DNA of 9,683 bases, taken from assembly GCA_019348095.1 (NCBI GenBank), contig JAHWKC010000069.1:1-9683 (forward strand). The letters are read 5' to 3'. Shown here piece by piece: positions 6,796-9,683 of the stretch. This DNA is from Pseudomonadota bacterium. GTDB taxonomy: Bacteria > Pseudomonadota > Gammaproteobacteria > Xanthomonadales > Xanthomonadaceae. The position numbers were made by a program, and so were the translations under genes. How positions within the stretch are numbered: the stretch's first letter is position 1; every line of letters starts with the position of its first letter. The notes below the pieces were generated by a model, which saw only the letters and a program-made list of their open reading frames with translations, was not told where the DNA came from and did no database searches.

Positions 6796-6838
6796 CCTCC
6801 CCAGCCCCCCCCTATGTCAAAGGAGGGAGCCATGCTCC
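6796..6838. repeat. C-rich/G-rich dyad, possible decayed dispersed repeat
   Basis: CCTCC (6796-6800) pairs with GGAGG (6822-6826) across a run of eight C (6805-6812) and ATGTCAA. Directly after it, GGAGC-CAT-GCTCC (6826-6838) is a second small hairpin. The CCCC-to-TCAAAGGAGGG layout resembles dispersed intergenic repeats I associate with Lysobacter-type genomes; this is memory, not a search. It sits upstream of the iron-operon promoter. Confidence 0.35.
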
Positions 6839-6883
6839 TGCTTCATAGACGGGTGATGCCTACCGCTGTACAGCCCATTCGTG

Positions 6884-6900
6884 GATAATAGTGATTCTCA
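6884..6900 (+). promoter_or_regulatory. Fur-box-like operator overlapping the -10 of the iron transporter operon
   Basis: GATAAT (6884-6889) differs from the -10 consensus by one base. The 15-mer at 6886-6900, read on the minus strand as TGAGAAT-C-ACTATTA, matches the 7-1-7 Fur consensus TGATAATnATTATCA at 11 of 14 positions. It lies 26 bases before the GTG of a ferric-iron-binding protein gene, where Fur with Fe2+ would block RNA polymerase. No good -35 is visible. Confidence 0.6.
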
Positions 6901-6914
6901 TTTGCCAATTGCCC

Positions 6915-6920
6915 GAGGTG
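6915..6920 (+). promoter_or_regulatory. Shine-Dalgarno GAGGTG fixing the iron-binding protein start
   Basis: GAGGTG pairs with the 16S rRNA tail and ends six bases before the GTG at 6927. This selects 6927 over the in-frame GTG codons at 6891 (inside the Fur-like site) and 6918 (inside the ribosome site itself). Confidence 0.75.
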
Positions 6921-6926
6921 TTCCCC

Positions 6927-7976
6927 GTGCGACCGTTACTGCTGTCCAGCGCCCTGCTGATCGCCCTCGCCGCCTGCTCTGAACAGAATGCCGACCAGCA
7001 GCCGGCTTCCGGCACCGCCGCAGATGCCGCGACGCCGCAGGAGCTCGTCGTCTACACCTCGCGCAACGAGCAACTGGTCAAACCGCTGTTCGATCGCTAC
7101 ACCGAGGAAACCGGGGTCCAGATCGAGTACCTGACCGACAAGGCGCCGCCGCTGATGGAGCGGCTGCAGGCCGAAGGCAGCCGCACCCCGGCCGACGTGC
7201 TCATCACCGTCGATGCCGGCAACCTGTGGCAGGCGGCCAATCTGGGCCTGCTGCAGCCGATCGACTCGGCGGCGCTGCAGGCCAACATCCCGCAGAACCT
7301 GCGCGACCCGGAGAACCGCTGGTTCGGCCTGTCGGTCCGCGCGCGCACGCTGGTCCACGATCCGGAGGCGACCCCGGCCTCGGAACTGTCGACCTACGAG
7401 GACCTGGCCGATCCGAAGTGGAAAGGCAAGCTGTGCCTGCGCACCAGCAACTCGGTCTACAACCAGAGCCTGGTCGCGACGATGATCGCCACGCTCGGGG
7501 CCGAGCGCGCCGAGGAAGTGGTCCAGGGCTGGGTCGCCAACCTCGCCGCGCCGCCATTCGCCAACGACACGGCGGTCATCGAGGCGATCGACGCCGGGCG
7601 CTGCGCGGTTGGCATCGTCAACAGCTACTACCTCGGCCGTGCGCTGCGCGACAACCCGGAGCTGTCGGTGGCGCCGTTCTGGCCCAACCAGGGCGATGGC
7701 GGGCGCGGCGTGCACGTCAACGTGTCCGGCGCCGGCGTGACCGCGCATGCCGACAACGTCGAAGGCGCACAAGCGTTCATCGAGTGGCTGTCGTCCGGCG
7801 AGGCGCAGGGCCTGTACGCCAACGAGAACATGGAGTTCCCGGCCAACCCACGCATCGACGCGGCGCCGCTGGTCGAAGGCTGGGGCGAGTATCGCCAGGA
7901 CCTGATCAACGTGTCCGAAGCCGGCCGCCTGCAGGCCGAGGCGGTCAAGCTGATGGACCGTGCCGGCTACCGCTGA
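6927..7976 (+). CDS. Ferric-iron ABC transporter substrate-binding lipoprotein (FbpA/FutA type)
   Basis: This 349-aa periplasmic binding protein should capture Fe3+ and hand it to the permease encoded next. The N-terminus is a short signal sequence ending in the lipobox LAAC, with C17 the acylated residue; it is therefore anchored in a membrane, not free as in classical FbpA. An acidic, Ala-rich linker (about 18-37) precedes the fold, which opens with [11 protein letters not shown] (Y43). The paired iron-binding tyrosines are present in NSYYLGR (Y234-Y235). Other family landmarks are [43 protein letters not shown] and the C-terminal [10 protein letters not shown]. The start is set by GAGGTG six bases upstream. 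The Fur-like operator and the adjacent permease and ATPase genes agree with iron uptake. Thiamine or putrescine binding proteins share the fold, but the double tyrosine and sequence style favour iron. The permease start overlaps its 3' end. Confidence 0.93.
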   Translation: MRPLLLSSALLIALAACSEQNADQQPASGTAADAATPQELVVYTSRNEQLVKPLFDRYTEETGVQIEYLTDKAPPLMERLQAEGSRTPADVLITVDAGNLWQAANLGLLQPIDSAALQANIPQNLRDPENRWFGLSVRARTLVHDPEATPASELSTYEDLADPKWKGKLCLRTSNSVYNQSLVATMIATLGAERAEEVVQGWVANLAAPPFANDTAVIEAIDAGRCAVGIVNSYYLGRALRDNPELSVAPFWPNQGDGGRGVHVNVSGAGVTAHADNVEGAQAFIEWLSSGEAQGLYANENMEFPANPRIDAAPLVEGWGEYRQDLINVSEAGRLQAEAVKLMDRAGYR

Positions 7977-9597
7977 GCCCGCTCCCGCGTTATTGCGGGT
8001 GCTGCCCGCCCGCCCACGGCGCGCTTCGGCCTCGCCGTGGGTATGGGCCGCGGTCGCGTTGTCCTTGCCCAGCCTGGTGCCGCTGCTGGCGACGCTCGGC
8101 TCGCTGACGCGGCCGGACGCGGCCACCCTCGCCCACCTCACCGATTACGTATTGCCGCACGTCGGCGGCAATACGCTGTGGCTGCTGCTCGGGGTCGGCA
8201 TCGGCACCTCGATGCTCGGCACCGCGCTGGCGGCGTTGATCGCGCTGTGCGAGTTCCCGGGCCGGCGCGCATTCGCATGGTTGCTGGTGCTGCCGTTGGC
8301 CTTGCCGGGTTACGTACTGGCGGTGGTCTTCATCGACCTGCTCGACTACGCCGGACCGGTCGCCAGCTGGCTGCGCGAGGTCGGTGCGCCCGCGCTGCCG
8401 GAAATCCGCTCGCGCGGCGGCCTGGTCGCGGTGATGACGCTGGCGCTGTACCCGTACGTGTACCTGGTCGCGCGCGAGGCGTTCGCCAGCCAGGGCGCCC
8501 GCGCGCTGGAGGCCGCACGCGCGCTCGGCATGGGTCCGTGGCGCGCATTCGCCCGCGCCAGCCTGCCGATGGCGCGGCCGTGGATCGCCGGCGGGACGCT
8601 GCTGGTGCTGATGGAAACCCTGGCCGACTTCGGCACCGTGGCGGCCTTCAACTACGACACCTTCACCACCGCGATCTACAAGGCGTGGTTCGCGCTGTTC
8701 TCGACCGATACCGCGCTGCAGATCGCCGCGGTGATGCTGCTGGTGGTGATGGCGCTGGTCGCAATCGAGGCGACCACGCGCAAGCGTCGATCCTTCGCTG
8801 CGCTCGGCCATCGCGATCCGCTGCGAATGCCACTGGGCCGGCGCGCCTGGCTGGCGACCGGCTTCTGCACGCTGGTGCTGGCACTGGCGCTACTGCTGCC
8901 GCTGTCGCGCCTGCTGTGGAACGCGTTTTCGCACCTGGCCGACCTGGATGCACGTTATCTCGATAGCCTCGTCAATGCGCTGAGCCTGGCGTCGAGCGCG
9001 GCGCTGCTCGTGACAGCAGCGGCGTTGGTGATCGCAATGGCCGCGCGCGAGCGCCCCGGGCTGGCGACCACCGCGACCGCGCGGCTGGCGACGTTCGGCT
9101 ACGGCCTGCCGGGCGCGCTGCTGGCGATCGGCCTGTACGTGCCGGTCGCTCGGTTCTCCACCTGGCTCGCGGACACGCGCGGCTGGGACCTGGTGCTTGA
9201 AGGCGGGCTGCTGCTGTTGCTGGTCGCCTACGGCATCCGCTTCATGGCGGTGGCGCACGCGCCGGTGTCTGGAGGATTGTTGCGGATCAAGCCGAGCCTG
9301 CTCGAAGCCACGCGTGGCCTCGGCGTGACCGGCGCCCGGCAGCTGCGGCTGGTGCATTGGCCGTTGCTGCGCGGCAGTTTCGCCACCGCCGCGCTGCTGG
9401 TGTTCGTCGATGTGATGAAGGAGATGCCGATCACCCTGATGATGCGCCCGTTCGGCTGGGACACGCTGGCCACGCGCGTGTTCGAATTGACCAACGAAGG
9501 CGAGTACGCGCGCGCGGCGTTGCCGGCGCTGGCGATCGTGCTGGCCGGGGTGGTGCCGGTGATCCTTCTGACCAGACGGCGGCATGATGCGGCTTGA
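7960..9597 (+). CDS. Ferric-iron ABC transporter permease, fused two-domain (FbpB type)
   Basis: This 545-aa inner-membrane protein has about 12 hydrophobic segments in two homologous halves. It should form the whole channel of the Fe3+ importer without a second permease subunit. Each half carries an EAA loop for docking the ATPase: [20 protein letters not shown] from E184 and [20 protein letters not shown] from E449. This doubled layout is typical of FbpB/SfuB/HitB-type permeases. The first half has the [20 protein letters not shown] stretch, and the second has [13 protein letters not shown] followed by [16 protein letters not shown] give the GTG at 7960, overlapping the binding-protein gene by 17 bases. 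There is no strong Shine-Dalgarno, so coupling is likely; a GTG at 7999 is an alternative. Its 3' end overlaps the ATPase gene by 14 bases, so all three genes look like one transcript controlled from the Fur-like site. The function is sure; the start is less so. Confidence 0.93.
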   Translation: MPATAEPAPALLRVLPARPRRASASPWVWAAVALSLPSLVPLLATLGSLTRPDAATLAHLTDYVLPHVGGNTLWLLLGVGIGTSMLGTALAALIALCEFPGRRAFAWLLVLPLALPGYVLAVVFIDLLDYAGPVASWLREVGAPALPEIRSRGGLVAVMTLALYPYVYLVAREAFASQGARALEAARALGMGPWRAFARASLPMARPWIAGGTLLVLMETLADFGTVAAFNYDTFTTAIYKAWFALFSTDTALQIAAVMLLVVMALVAIEATTRKRRSFAALGHRDPLRMPLGRRAWLATGFCTLVLALALLLPLSRLLWNAFSHLADLDARYLDSLVNALSLASSAALLVTAAALVIAMAARERPGLATTATARLATFGYGLPGALLAIGLYVPVARFSTWLADTRGWDLVLEGGLLLLLVAYGIRFMAVAHAPVSGGLLRIKPSLLEATRGLGVTGARQLRLVHWPLLRGSFATAALLVFVDVMKEMPITLMMRPFGWDTLATRVFELTNEGEYARAALPALAIVLAGVVPVILLTRRRHDAA

Positions 9598-9683
9598 GGT
9601 GGACAACGCGGCGGTCGGCTACGGCTCGCGAACGGTGCTCGAGGGCGTGTCCTTCAGCCTGGAGGGCGGCGATATCGGCTGCC
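9584..9683 (+). CDS. Iron ABC transporter ATP-binding protein (FbpC type), 5' part only
   Basis: The first 33 codons are visible before the window ends: [14 protein letters not shown], then VLEGVSFSLEGGDIGC. This is the start of an ABC ATPase: the opening beta-strands and the aromatic (Tyr in VGYG) that stacks on the adenine ring, just before where the Walker A motif should begin. Of the two adjacent ATGs at 9584 and 9587, I give the first. The frame overlaps the end of the permease gene by 14 bases. Position and overlap make it the energising subunit of the Fe3+ importer. The Walker A, signature and Walker B motifs are beyond the edge, so activity cannot be judged. Confidence 0.85.
   Translation, partial: MMRLEVDNAAVGYGSRTVLEGVSFSLEGGDIGC

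Noticed and set aside
6936..8141. Long minus-strand open frame (401 codons) opposite the iron-binding protein gene
   Set aside because: Low-complexity Arg/Gly/Val-rich translation with no ribosome site. The plus strand carries a full, recognisable binding protein.

Overview
The window is GC-rich, densely coded gammaproteobacterial chromosome. Gene content and protein style (SCO/senC overlapping psd, a MltD-like transglycosylase, GreB with a long N-terminus, an Fbp-type iron transporter) fit the Xanthomonadaceae/Lysobacteraceae, near Lysobacter, Luteimonas or Xanthomonas. This placement is inferred from protein resemblance; there is no rRNA or other marker in the window.

Layout. Positions 113-1623 (+) hold an SCO/SenC copper-delivery protein followed, with a GTGA overlap, by phosphatidylserine decarboxylase. 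A REP-like inverted repeat (1645-1719) lies where psd converges on a minus-strand secreted lytic transglycosylase with a LysM domain (1714-3270), and it supplies that gene's stop codon. Next comes a visibly AT-richer stretch, about 3431-5876. It holds a two-gene minus-strand operon (a small anchored exported protein, then a polytopic DUF6056/GT-C-like putative sugar transferase) and about 500 bases of non-coding DNA with a 16-bp perfect palindrome. This stretch looks horizontally acquired, and it begins just after a 13-codon ORF that may be the remnant of an interrupted gene.

Native composition returns at 5877 with a small lipoprotein gene that carries a frameshift, then greB (6214-6723). After a hairpin-rich spacer comes an iron-uptake operon: a lipoprotein ferric-iron-binding protein (6927-7976), a fused two-domain permease (7960-9597) and the first 33 codons of the ATPase (from 9584, cut by the window end). 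A Fur-box-like dyad overlaps the probable -10 of this operon.

How the genes work together. SCO and psd serve respiratory oxidase assembly and membrane lipid synthesis. The transglycosylase remodels peptidoglycan. The island pair probably modifies a surface glycan. The last three genes form one iron importer, likely repressed by Fur. I see no CRISPR array, tRNA, rRNA, complete insertion sequence or clear new defence system. The best leads are the island and its boundaries, the frameshifted lipoprotein, and the repeat that provides a stop codon.
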